Source: Isoetes taiwanensis
Lineage: Eukaryota > Streptophyta > Lycopodiopsida > Isoetales > Isoetaceae
Length of the DNA stretch: 64,000 bases
Direction of reading: 5' to 3'
NCBI GenBank assembly: GCA_021234155.1
Contig: JAJEKV010000014.1
Location: forward strand, 14,312,494-14,376,493
Shown: positions 22,174 to 33,152 of the stretch, piece after piece
Layout: each line of letters begins with the position of its first letter
Position numbering within the stretch: the stretch's first letter is position 1
Made by a program: the position numbers and the translations under genes
Notes under the pieces: generated by a model
Told to the model about the DNA's origin: nothing
The model's database searches: none
The model's input: only the letters and a program-made list of their open reading frames with translations

Positions 22174-25100
22174 CGATGGAAATAGAATACAAATATTAAG
22201 ATTGCGGTACCTCAATGAGTCGTTGCGGTAACCCAACCCCGACAGCCCCCAAGCTTATCCGGTAAAAACCGCCAAATCTTCTTCGGGAACCACGATCTCC
22301 TCTCTCTGACAGACCAGATGCACCTTGAGATCCAATCAAAATGCACTACCGTCACGCTTCTTCCAGCGTTTGTTTCTCCTGCCACGCACTCAAACCTTTT
22401 TCGGACCTTTCCTTTTTCACCCAATTAGCCCATCTCGACCGCACATCCGGACCTTCACTTGTCATTTGCCCTTCAACGCCCGCGTGTGTACAGGCTGAAC
22501 ATTTTATTTTGTGCCAAGTGTATTCAACATCTCCCCTCAGCCTGTACATTCCGAATGCCAACTTGCTCCTTTGCTAATTTCAACTTTGTCTCCGTCAATG
22601 CCTTTGTGAGCATGTCCGTTTTTGCTCATGTGTCGAGATATGCCTTACTTCTATTTCCCCTTTTTTCTACTTCATCCCTTATGAAATGATGATGTATCTG
22701 AATATGTTTGGTTCTAGAATGGCATGTGGGATTCTTGCACATCGCCACTCCACTTTTTATTGTCACGATAAAAGCCTACAGTTGGCTCCTTTTACAGATG
22801 ACCTATCTCATTTGAGCATTCTTCTTAGCCATACAATTTCAAGCCGCTAAGGAGGCGCCACATATTCTCGCCAAAGACTTTGATTTTGTACGCATTCACC
22901 TTTTACATGCCCATGATATTCTAACGTGTTTCCGATTTTGCACACGTGCTCGATGTGGATTTCACTCGTCTATGTCTCCTCCCCAATCAGCATCTGCATA
23001 ACCTGTTAGTTCATGTCCATCACTTTGTGTAAAATGGATGCCATGACTGATCGTCCCCTTCAAATACCTCAAAACTCGTTTGGCAGCTATCCAATGTTGT
23101 ATACGGATTATTATTATATAGCTTTCAACCAAGTTTTTGCATATGCAATATCCAGGCCTAGTGCAATTTATAAATAAAAGATAAAGAGACTAGCTTCGCG
23201 ATAAGGCCTTTTCTTCATTTCTTTCATCTCTAATGGAGTCTTGGGGCTCATCTCACTCCGATCCTTGTACTGGCGCAATGGGGGTTTTAGCAGGATTGCA
23301 ATCTTGCATCCTAAATTTATTTAACATCTTTCGATATCTTTGCTCTCGTGGTCGTATGGCTCCCCCTTAAACCCGACTCGCCCGGACTTCCATCCCTAGC
23401 AGCTTTTTAGTTCTCAGACATCATCATTTTGGGCGTTTCTTTAATAGCATTTTGCATCGGCCATCCACTCTCTTGTCATTGCTTGCAATGACGCCGATCA
23501 TCTACATACAATGCCATAATCGTATTTGTCTCCTTCTTTCCACATGTATAGATTGCCTTGGTCTTGACTTTATAAAGCCAACCGATATCAAGAACTTGTT
23601 CATACACAAGTACCACGCTTTGCCTTCTTTGCTTTAATCCATAAATGGCCTTTTTAGCTCATAAAACCATATTAGTGCCTTTTCCATACCCATCCTTCGG
23701 CTGCTCCATGTATATTTCCTCTTCCAAGTCGCCATTTAGGAATGCGTCTTGGCGTCCATGTGTTCTATGTCCATGTTTCTCCAAGCGCAAGTGCCAAACA
23801 TCCTTACACTTGTGAGCTTCACAATAGGTGAAAAGGTGTCTTTGTAATCGATACCGCCTTTTCCCATGTGTGTAACCCTTTGCAACTATGAATGAGCCTT
23901 GTACCTTTCCACCGACCCATCAAAAGATTTCTTTTGATCTTAAACAACCATTTGCTTCCTACTACATTCTTGTCTTTTGGTCTAGTCACCAATTCATATG
24001 TTCCTGTTTGCTTAAAAGAGTCCAATTCACCTTCCATTGCTTCCTTCCATCTTCTTTGCCGACCACATTACCCTTTTGCTCAATTTTTTGGCTCTACAAC
24101 ACGACATCAGCTTTGGCTTTGGCTCTCTCTTTGTTACGCCATATAGTTACGTATCAAAGGGAGTTAAACAAGGCGCTCGACCTCTTTACGGCGTGTGTAC
24201 CTCCCCTTACTCCTCTTCCTTCCCTCTTCTGCGTCTCTGGCGCACCTCACCTGCGGCTCCTCGGTGCACTATCGGCCCTCAAAGGCCTCATGCACCTCCT
24301 CGTGCTCCACCTCAGGTGTATCACGGTGCACTATCGACCCTCACGATCTCATGCACCTCATCCGGTTCAACATCTGAGTCATCCATCGCCAGATTTGGCT
24401 GCTCCGCTACTTCCTCCTTTTCCTTTTCCTTTTCTGTATCCTCTTCAAAGAATTCTATCGGCACCCATTCTGCTGCTTCTTGCTTCGTTAGGCACTTCCT
24501 ATCCTTATACAATATTGTTTCATCAAATACAACGTCTCTGCTAACGTGTATTTTGTGTGTTACTGGGTCATAAAGCCTATAGCCATTAGTTTCCTCATCA
24601 TACCCTACTAAGAAGGTCGGGAATACTTACGTCATCCGACTTCCTCAGCGGCTCTTAGGAACTAACATATAGGCCAGACACCCATACATCTTCAATCGTT
24701 CAACAGACTGTCTTTTTCCAGACCATATTTCCTCAGGAACACCTCCCTTCAAAGCAGCTGTTGGCAACCTGTTCTGTATATAGCAGGCAGTCGCTACTGC
24801 TTCTCCCCACAGGTAATTGGGTAATCCAGCATGCTTCAACATACATCTGGCTGCATCCATAATGGTGCGATTTTTACGCTCTGAAACACCATTACATTCT
24901 GAGGGTGTATAACGACATGTATCTTTGCCTCTTAATTCCACGCGATCGACAAAATCTTATAAATTCACTTGACCACATTTCGCCACCAAGATCCGACCTC
25001 AATGATTTTACGCGCGTGAAGATGTCTCACGTTCCACCTCTGCGACATGTTGGAAAGCATTGAATACTTGATCTTTTCGAACGCAGATAATAACACTTTT

Positions 25101-26571
25101 GTCGTCTCATCGAAATCATCTATAAATGTAGCAAAATAAAACTTGCCTCCAAGACTCGTGACTTGCATAGGTCCACATACATCGAGAATGCACCAACTCA
25201 AGCGGCTTAGATGCTCGCCGTCCTTTATTTTTTGAAGGAAGTCTAGCACCTTTGCCTAGCATGCAAGATTCACATATTCCATGCTCTTCTTTACCAAATG
25301 TCAATCCATCTAACAAATTATGCTTTCTTGCAATTTTAATACTGTTATAATTTACATGCGCCATTCTCAAATGCCAAGTATGTATATCGTCTACTACTGA
25401 AACTTTGTTAATAGCATTTACGTTCAACTCAAATAAATTTCCGTTTCTTTGAGCCTCAAATGTTTTCACACCCTCTTTTATAAATTTGCAACCAGTCTTG
25501 TGAAATCTCAACTCAAAACCATCGTCTACTAGATTTGCTACTGATAATAAATTAAAGAACATACCTGGTACATACAATGCATTTGGCATTAATCGACAAC
25601 AGGCTTACCTTCCCTTAATAATTCAAGATTTCCTCGCCCAGAGACTTCCTCAAGTATTCCATTCCCCATTTGAACTACTCCGGGCCTCTCACCTTCAAAA
25701 CCCCGTAACATCTCGCATGAATTCACAACAAGATAACCTCGGCTCCACAATCTAGGGTCAATACATTCTTACTCCTTTTGTAAGACCAACCGCCTCCAGG
25801 TTGTTAATTTCTCGCTTTCAAGTGCTATCTCCCTTTTCTTGTATTTAAACATCCGACCTTCACAAATAATGCGTCTCCACCTATTTTCCTCCCGACCTTT
25901 GAACAATATACCTTGTCCGCTTTTGCTATGATGAAAAGCTGTTTTTTGTAATTGTGTCTATAAGCCACCTCCTAGAATGCACACAACAAACTCCCGGCTC
26001 TGCTTGGGTTCACGGCGGATATTCTTCCCAGTGCAAAACTCCGGCAAATCTACGAGATGCTAGAATCATGCGGCGGATGCTAGATGATAAATCCTCCCTC
26101 GGATTAACTCATCGAGCAATTCCGACCTCGGCCAATTCGCATCGAGATTCTTTTTTGCATCAAAGTGCTTTCAAAACCCGACTTACGAGGCCGAGGATCG
26201 ATTGCGGCTCACGATACCACTGATGGAAATAGAATACAAATATTAAGATTGCGTTACCTCAATAAGGTGTTGCGGTAACCCAACCCGACAGCCCAAAGCT
26301 TATCCGGTAAAAACACGCAGCCAAATCTTCTTCCGGGAACCACGATCTCCTGCTCTCCTGCCGGACCCGATGCACCTTGGATCCAATCCGTGCTCTTTCA
26401 CGTCACGCTTCTTCCGCGTTTGTTTCTCTCAGACGCACTCAAACCTTTTCGACCTTTCCTTTTTTCGCAATTAGCCCATCTCGATCTGCACATCCGGACC
26501 TTCACTTGTCATTGCCCTTCACGCCACGTGTGTCTGGTGAACATTTTATTTTGTGCCAAGTGTATTCAACA
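22174..26571 (-). mobile_element. Ty1/copia retrotransposon with both LTRs
   Basis: LTRs at 22174-22529 (3') and 26221-26571 (5'), about 355 bp, running TGTTGAATAC...TTTCCATCA on the minus strand and clearly alike with scattered differences. The primer-binding site lies just inside the 5' LTR (TGGTATCGTGAGCC, 26205-26220, initiator tRNA-Met type), and a polypurine tract (GAGGGGAGA) abuts the 3' LTR at 22530. Both flanks hold TTTTC-like bases (22170-22174 and 26572-26576), a possible 5 bp target duplication. The divergence between LTRs and the broken pol show an old insertion. Nested in the CATTAG element. Confidence 0.9.
22540..26200 (-). pseudogene. copia gag-pol, frameshifted
   Basis: Read on the minus strand in order: a protease-to-GAG-pre-integrase segment (NALYVPGMFFNLLSVANLVD, TWHLRMAHVNYNS), the zinc-binding H-C-C region (ICESCMLGKGARLPS), integrase core parts at 25249-24970 (DVCGPMQVTSLGGKFYFATF), ECNGVSERKNRTIMDAARCM and LPNYLWGEAVATACYIQNRL at 24941-24645, a low-complexity linker, and reverse transcriptase (SFKQTGTYELVTRP, VVGSKWLFKIKRN at 24037-23900, GDLEEEIYMEQP near 23700). 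RNase H residues follow at 22690-22800 (KEPTVGFYRDNK). All domains are present but in many frames, so no full protein can be made. Confidence 0.85.
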
Positions 26572-26576
26572 TTTTC

Positions 26577-27840
26577 TTCAACAAAGTTTGCACGAAGATC
26601 GATTGCCCAGCGCCAAGGAACGATTTGCTTTCGGGAATAGCTTCCGACCTGGCGCCAAAGTGAGTTTCGACCACAAAAAGCTTCGGTCAAGGTAAAATCA
26701 CCGAGCCTTTCCTAGTATTTCGATTCGGGCTCCACATTCTAATTTGAATTCGTGGACTTTAGATGGCTATAAGCTCTATCACAATCGGAAATGACTTTGA
26801 AAGCTTTGTGGTGTCGACCGGGAGCTTTGTTACACTCCAACCCGGAATGCGAGGTGAATAGTGAGTCAAAAGATGCGGGGAGAAGTGATGTTTACGCACA
26901 TTGGAAGGCTTTGGTGGTCGATTTTCGATCAGGCAAAGAGATATTTTGTATAAGTGAGTCATGTATACACTCCAACAAATATGGCAAAAGAAAAAAAAAT
27001 AAGCAAGCTTAAGAACTTTCCCACGGTTAGAAGCAAATTGTAAGTATGTACTTCTATGCAATCCATATCTAAATTAGTTCGCATTACTTATCAGTTCATT
27101 CCTATTCTCTCGTGTTTGTGTATATCCGATGTGTAAAACACAATCTCTTCACATAGTGTATTCCATTGCTTTCACCAAGATATGGGCTCCTTGTTGTTCG
27201 AAGGTAGCATACCAAGTGCAGCTCACGAAAAGGGTATATGGTTCTGAGGTATGAATACTCTCCACGAAGATCCAAGCTTATTGAGCTTCCATTGCCCACC
27301 ACGGTCCGAGCTATCTAACAGGCCTCCTCAATGCCACTGGCGGTCTTACTAGCACCGGAGTAAGTTGTCATAGGAAATGTTTACGGCATTGAAAGAGACT
27401 CCGGAGGTTTCGCGGGCATGTGAAGACAAATTTAGGAATTGATTTGTTCATTGCCTTATTCAAGATGTTTACAGTTCCGACAGTCGGTGGATAGTTTTTT
27501 AGATAGTCTATTTCTTGAAGGTTGGAGTGCTCGACTTCATGATGGAGCTGAATCTCTTGAATGCGTGATAAGTCAAGACATGGTTCGTTCGGATATTGCA
27601 TCTGTATATGAATCTATGTAATATAAATATAAGTGACGATTAATTGGAGATCTATTGTATATTGATTGGAAAGGTTTGCTTTCAGTGTAACATAAAAAAT
27701 TAAAGTAGCTACGATGCGAAAATATGAATATCATAAAATAAGGAGTGTTGTTTCGCGGACCGTAGGCACGATGCGAAATTATGTATAACATAAAATATGG
27801 AAGTGTTGTTTTGCACCGTAGCTTTACAGTGCATAAATTC
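26577..27840 (+). other. Interior of the CATTAG element, no recognised gene
   Basis: Right flank of the copia insertion. Short open stretches (FFNKVCTKIDCPAPRNDLLS at 26577-26660; MTLKALWCRPGALLHSNPEC at 26791) look partly protein-like but match nothing I recognise. 27660-27840 has two similar phrases (ATAACATAAAATATGGAAGTGT and relatives) that recur at 28870-28950. Confidence 0.4.
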
Positions 27841-27989
27841 ATTAGAGGTTTGATGGGATCACTTAAGGGCCCAACCCCGATGCCAGCATGGAAACCCACT
27901 AGGGTTGAGGCCTGAGACTCTAGGTTTCTAATGAACAGGTTGTAGATTCAAATCTGTATTTCATTAACAATCTCAAGAGCGTGGTTGCA

Positions 27990-28398
27990 GTGCGCATTTG
28001 CCATATCCATAACCAATGGTTACATATGCATTTCGTACTGTGGCTATTATGCAACACTTTATTTCTTTCTTTTTAGGGCGTGGCTATGGTTGCCATGTCC
28101 ACAGCCCAATGAATACATGCATTTCGCATTATAACCACTGTGCCCTTTTTTTTCGTACTTTTTTTTTAGGGGCATAGTTTTCGAATTTGCCATGTCCACG
28201 TACCCGACGGATACATGCATTTGCGACCTTGATGTCGCCCAAAAAAAAAAATTACAGTCTTGAATTTGCCATGTCCATTGACGACGATACATGCATTTCG
28301 CCTTTGAAACCTCCCTAAAAAAAAAAAAAATAAATAAATAAAAATAATTTAGGTTTTTTTCTTGAATTTGCCATGTCCATTAAACGGACCGACGGATA

Positions 28399-28442
<44 letters not shown>

Positions 28443-28615
28443 TCAGGAATTTGCCATGTCCACGTACCCAACGGATACATGCATTTCAAGATCAGAAGCT
28501 ACTATGTGTTTTTTTTTTTTTTTTCCTTTTCTTTCTTTGTTTCTTTCTTTATAGACCGTGGCTACAATGCGAATTTTGTCCATGTCCCCCAATCTGGATA
28601 CATGCATTTCAAGAC
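27990..28615 (+). repeat. Tandem repeat array, about seven units
   Basis: A unit of about 80-120 bases with core TTTGCCATGTCCACGTACCC then GGATACATGCATTTC recurs near 27997, 28095, 28187, 28266, 28370, 28451 and 28575. Units differ mainly in the length of poly(T)/poly(A) runs between cores. Frames read through it are artefacts. Confidence 0.85.
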
Positions 28616-28979
28616 GTAACCAACCGTGGCCCACTCTTTCATAGTCAATTTGACAATAAATAACGAGACTACTTTTGAACTCACAAAACACTACTCAAAG
28701 TTTAATGAAACAAAAAGAGTTGTCATTGCCTAAATATCAATGTTCATTGCTCTAAATTACTGAAAACATCCTCATTAACTTCCTCCCTTCAATTGAACCT
28801 CTTCTTGTATGGCAGCTATAAAATAAGAAAGTGTTGTTTTTGCAATCAGAGCCACTCGGTGCATAAATGTGTATAACATAAAATATGGAAGTTATTTAAG
28901 AAGAGCCACGGTCTTAAATTGTGTATAACATAAAATATGGAACGTTATTTTCGCGACCGAGCTACGGTGTTAGTCACTC

Positions 28980-29764
28980 TTGCATATCAAGCTGCTACTA
29001 AGGCACTCACCTTCAAACTATCACAAATCAAGGTGTTGCTCAACGAGAATGGTAAAGAGTAAATCAGATAAGGCATGGGAGTTGTTTAGCACATGGTATG
29101 ATAATATAGTAGAGAAAGAATGGAATTTTCGTCAGAAGCATCCAAAAGAGTTTGAGGAGGAGATAGAGGAGCTAGTTGATGCAACTACTGTATACAATAA
29201 TTTTTGCTTGACAGTAGACGTTATGGTAGAGTGTAACAGGTTGCATATGGGGGCATTCTTCATAGCTTCATGGCTAGAGCTGGACCTGACCTGAAACCAT
29301 GTTATGTGACTGATTTGCCTTTACTGAGCATGCAAGCTTTAATTAAGATATTTTTGAAGGCTGCTCAAGACCGAATTAGGAGGTTTTTGAGGAGACTACC
29401 TTCAGAACTGTGCAGGAAAAAAGGCAAAGAAAGTTTTTACAGCGTAGATATTATGTTCAACACATACATGATTTACAATAAGTCAAACCAAGATGCCGGT
29501 TCTTCAAGTGTGGAGGTCGCTCAGATAGAATGTCCTGCCTCACCAGTAGAGGAGCAAATAGATCCTGCAGAAAAGAAGCTCCTACTAGAAAACGAGGAGA
29601 ATGAGGAGGTATTGGAAGAGGAGGCATCTGAGAAGTTGGCCTTTAGCCCAGAGGTCTATATTCATAGCTCCAAAAGCTCGCAATACATCTTCATCTATTG
29701 GTTGCTTCCAAGTGAACTTATTCCCAGAAGGCGTGCATCCTTTGGCAATTGCACTCTAAATTGA
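28980..29764 (+). pseudogene. Unknown two-frame gene inside the CATTAG element
   Basis: Frame 1 (29050-29290) reads KSKSDKAWELFSTWYDNIVE, KEWNFRQKHPKEFEEEIEEL, TTVYNNFCLTVDVMVECNRL, MGAFFIASWLELD. Frame 2 (29270-29690) reads DLPLLSMQALIKIFLKAAQD, RIRRFLRRLPSEL, then a Glu-rich tail (KLLLENEENEEVLEEEASEK). A shift near 29285 joins them. Helical, charged, no family recognised; it does not look like a known transposase. It could be a captured gene fragment or an accessory protein of the element. Confidence 0.4.
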
Positions 29765-30261
29765 CCCTCGAATTAGTTTGATCCCAAAACGTAAGTATTA
29801 GAACCAAGAACACTCAAAGGAATGCAATGACAACTTGGAAACCAAATACCTTTGGCATTGACGCTCCAAAAGACCGAGAACCGAGCGGAACTTAGAATTA
29901 GGAAGATTCTTGCCAACAAACAGGTAAATTTATCGACAAGAATCCGCCATAATCAATTCAAACAATGCTTGGGCGCGATGGCAAGGTCGTTGGCGCTCGA
30001 TGGCGCAATGGCAAGCTCGATGGCGCTGAAGCTCGATGGTGGAAAAAGGAAAATCTTAGATGTAATCATTAAATTTTGTGGTCGTTAGGAAATAATGATT
30101 GCAAAGTTAGGTACGAGGTTAGGTTCGGAGGGGGGGAAGTTAGGTTAGGGGAGAGTGAAAGTTAGGTATGGAGGGGGGAAAGGTAGGTTCGAGATCCTAC
30201 GTGGCAGCCCCCCCAATATACTCTTACAAGGCCCTTATTTGACCTCAAAAAAACTCTAATG

Positions 30262-30743
30262 TATTTGAAGGAGATGTTGGACCAGGCCTTCAATTTGTTT
30301 CGTTGTGCAATTTGGTCATCTATGGAACATAGAAATATACAGGAGGTTTTGAGAGTAGTGCCTGAGCTAAATAGAGATTGATGGATCAAAGCAAATGTGC
30401 TTCATTCACAAACCCTAAGGATCCGACAGGTAAAAAGATATTTGTGAAATGCTTGCGCACCATGATGGATGCTCTAGGTGTTGAGGAAAAGGAAGGCATG
30501 ATCATGGTTGATGATGACGCACTGAAGTGTTGCTTCAATCAGTCACAGTCATTAAATCCGCCATCCTATCATCCTGATATGTTTAGCACAGATGACTTTC
30601 TACTTCGTTTTGTCAGTGTCTTGCAAGAAATAGCTTTAGGAAAATCGGTCGAAGAGATACAAAAACTACACCCGCAACTTGATCGGACGGGGAAAATTGA
30701 CAGGGACCTTGAGAAAATTGTTCTAGAAAGGGAACTATTTTGA
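30262..30743 (+). pseudogene. FCP1-like phosphatase gene A, 3' part
   Basis: Continuation of the catalytic domain broken at 21943. It reads YLKEMLDQAFNLFRCAIWSS then MEHRNIQEVLRVVPELNRD (HAD motif II region, Ser in AIWSS), shifts frame near 30378, and goes on DQSKCASFTNPKDPTGKKIF then VKCLRTMM (motif III Lys region), GMIMVDDDALKCCFNQS (motif IV, Asp-Asp kept) and a C-terminal helix ending KIVLERELF. Order and spacing match the FCP1/SCP/NIF-type HAD phosphatases, which remove phosphate from proteins such as the RNA polymerase II tail. With the insertion, the frameshift at about 30378 and the stops upstream, this copy is dead. Confidence 0.65.
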
Positions 30744-31060
30744 TATATATGTATACCGGAAATATACTTACCATAAATGTTTTGAATATGAAATATACTT
30801 TACACAAAAGCTTTTGAATATATATTGTGTTATTGTAAAATAAGTTTGCAATGTTTTATGGCGTTGACCTGGTCCGATTATTAGAGACGAAATACAACTG
30901 TAGCAGCATGAACATATTGTATTATTCTATTATGTATATGGTTTGCTATATGTCCAATAATTTGTATGTATATACCTTCAATAATTTAGGTCTGTATAAA
31001 TAGATATGCATGAAATAGCCAAGCCATCGACTTTGGCCTCCGCCTGCTTCTTCTTATTAT
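30744..31060. other. 3' flank of gene A, no gene seen
   Basis: AT-rich; contains a local repeat of GAAATATACTT (30768 and 30790). Could hold the transcript end of gene A. Confidence 0.4.
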
Positions 31061-31258
31061 ATGGCATATTCTATTACCTGCAAGATGAACCATGAGGACC
31101 TCTTCAGGTGCCGCCAGCTAGGGATAGAAATTGAAGACTGGCTGACTGTCGTTGCTATGAATCCCATCCGCTTCTATCCTGATCCCTTCGATGTTGTGAT
31201 CCATCTTCTATGGAATCCAGAGCATGGTTTGTTCATGATCGAAAGGATCTCGGGAGCG
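31061..31258 (+). pseudogene. Gene C, first visible exon (cut by a LINE)
   Basis: Reads MAYSITCKMNHEDLFRCRQL, GIEIEDWLTVVAMNPIRFYP, DPFDVVIHLLWNPEHGLFMI, then ERISGAP, where a poly(T) run begins (the tail of a minus-strand LINE). Strongly protein-like, no family recognised. It may belong with the exon at 32887-32956 and 45148-45232 further right on the same strand. Confidence 0.4.
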
Positions 31259-32310
31259 CCTTTTTTTTTTTTTTTTTTAGAACTGTCATCAATATATTAA
31301 AAGAATGGTAATGTTACAAAGCAAGTGAGGAGGAAGGAGAACGCCCCAAAGAGACAAAGCCGATACCTCGACACTCCACAACAAACTCACGGAAAAACTA
31401 CAACTCTAATCGCTATGCAAACCGAGCCATCACCATCTACAACACCCAGAAGTCCCCGCCAAATGGAAAACTTCGTTTCTACTAATCCCGAACACCGAAG
31501 CTTTAAAATAGCTTGTACCTCGAAGTCGAGGGAATCGAGAGGCCGCAGTCGCCAATCCCCCCCGAAGATCCACAACCGCCCGCCGCTTCAAATCAGCCAC
31601 ACAAACCAAGCTACACGACAGAGATGCAAGGCTTCTTTGCCGTAAGAGCGACCCAAGCACCAGATACACATGAAGCAAAGAATCAGCCGGGCTAGTCAAT
31701 CTCACTCCGAAATAGAGCCCCGACCCAATCCTGTGCAAGCCGCAAGTGAGGGCATAAACCAAACAATGCTCCACAGCCTCACGATGAAGGCCACAACAAG
31801 GGCAGAGAGGGCTCACACACCGCCTAAACCGGCTCCACAAGGGCATTCACCGATACAACGGTGCACCACCGCCACGGCACCCTAACCTTGATTGGGGAAA
31901 TGAGCTCCATGTCCACGCCCAAACCGAAAGCCATCGAGAACCCGGAAGCTGCAGAGACCACTTGCGTGAAGGGGGCAGAGTGTCATGAATAACCAGCACC
32001 CGGTAACAAGACCGCACAAAACAAGAAGATACAACATCCGGATGAACCTTCCAAACCTGCACCACCACATCATCCTGAGGGTCTATAGGTATGTGTAGCG
32101 GAATACTCCCCGCCACTTGTTTCCAGATAGCCCGGTCACTGCCCCTCAGGCGAAAGCGAGCTCGAAAGAACTCCCACGAAGCTAGCTGACCACCCCAATA
32201 CCAATCCTCCAAGCTGAGCACAGCAGCTCGCCTCCAACGGGCCTGCGTCTGAGCATGCACAGTGGCAGCCAAGGGCAAGTGCGCAGGGGGTAGAGGAACC
32301 CACAAGAATG
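31259..32310 (-). mobile_element. 5'-truncated L1-type LINE
   Basis: A non-LTR retrotransposon inserted on the minus strand: its poly(A) tail is the 18-20 base T run at 31260, followed inwards by the typical TATTGATGACAGTTCTAAAA 3' end. It encodes the reverse-transcriptase C-terminal region (WRRAAVLSLEDWYWG, FFRARFRLRGSDRAIWKQVA at 32220-32100) and the zinc-knuckle-like zf-RVT segment (LCPCCGLHREAVEHCLV, about 31790). The catalytic YADD region is lost by 5' truncation near 32310. Frames are shifted. No clear target duplication. Confidence 0.75.
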
Positions 32311-32349
32311 TCGTTTATGTTGTTTGATCATGCTATATTTATGCCAACA

Positions 32350-32370
32350 AAATCGCGCCAGGCGCGATTT
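32350..32370. repeat. Palindrome AAATCGCGCC.GGCGCGATTT
   Basis: Third copy of the short palindrome seen in the intron of gene A, with perfect 10-base arms (AAATCGCGCC/GGCGCGATTT). 32371-32880 around it shows no gene. Confidence 0.85.
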
Positions 32371-32886
32371 GAACTACGAAAATCTAAGTTTTGTAGCCAC
32401 TTGCTTGCAGTTATTTATTGATAAAGCAATAGTATTTCACTCTATAAATTTCATAGTCGTCCATGATGGTATAAAATAATATGCAATATTCTGCTTTTTA
32501 TATTGCCAACATTCTGTCATAATATGGGTGATTTGCATTGAATTTTTGAATGTCGTTCAATTTCAACACAAAATGCATATATTCCTATGCTGAAAATGAA
32601 CTCAGTGCAAAAGTATGGTTAATTCAATATAAAAGTTAATAATAGGCTTATACGGCGCGATTTTGGAATAGACATAATCCCAATTTAATTGAATGATAGT
32701 TTTATGTGGTTATACAATGTTGGTTGATCATGTTTGCACTTTTTATATTTGCAAGAGGGGTAGAGACCTAGCAGCCTTGTTTAGATGATGCTTCTAGTTT
32801 ACACCCCCTAGCTCCTATTATATGCGGCTTGTGCATAGAGCCCACCAGGTTATGGAGGTTATGGAGTGATTGAGCACCACATAACA

Positions 32887-32956
32887 GAGTCAGTGGCAAA
32901 ATAGAAGGAGGTTCATGCTGAATGTGGCTACTGGGGACCCATTGCGGACTAGGCTT
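32887..32956 (+). pseudogene. Gene C exon, left half
   Basis: After an acceptor-like CATAACAG, the frame reads QSQWQNRRRFMLNVATGD then PLRTRL, where the 12.2 kb element begins. The same frame resumes at 45148 (IVCHFERAEYGSDTSW, INGVAMTLKNC) and reaches a donor-like GCAG|GTGTTG. No family recognised. The continuity supports the insertion site and its 4-base target duplication. Confidence 0.45.
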
Positions 32957-33152
32957 AAGTCGTATTTAATTAAAGTGGGACAAATCTTGAATTTTGGGAC
33001 TCGGACTGAAAATGGGACTCACACACCATAAAAGAAATTTCTGAATTGATTGCTTGAATAGAATTACACATGACACACATAGAATTGGGTTACTTGTTTT
33101 CCTCATAAATTTTACAAACCACTAGTTGAGAAAGTTTTCAAACTTCTCAATA

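Larger units (their letters stand above)
21944..30261. mobile_element. 8.3 kb TIR element (CATTAG ends) inside FCP1-like gene A
   Basis: Perfect 23-base terminal inverted repeats: CATTAGAGTTTTTTTGAGGT at 21944 and its complement ending CTCTAATG at 30261. The subterminal AAGGGCC is also shared. Removing the element joins ...TACCCGTGCCCT to TATTTGAAGGAGATG and restores the phosphatase frame (VYPCP|YLKEMLDQAF) with no extra bases, so there is no target-site duplication. Contents: a nested copia (22174-26571), a tandem repeat array, an unknown two-frame gene (28980-29764), and GC-rich and G-rich simple repeats (29970-30190). No transposase recognised. An internal end-like copy (CATTAGAGG...CTTAAGGGCC) begins at 27839, so a second, shorter element may be nested. 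Confidence 0.85.

Noticed and set aside
23888-24573. Long plus-strand frames of 218 and 178 codons
   Set aside because: They are antisense to the copia pol, which has clear integrase and reverse-transcriptase motifs.
27990-28615. CRISPR-like array
   Set aside because: Units are uneven, spacers are homopolymers, and the genome is a plant nuclear one.
28362-28691. Phe-rich membrane-like proteins
   Set aside because: They read through poly(T) runs of the tandem repeat array.
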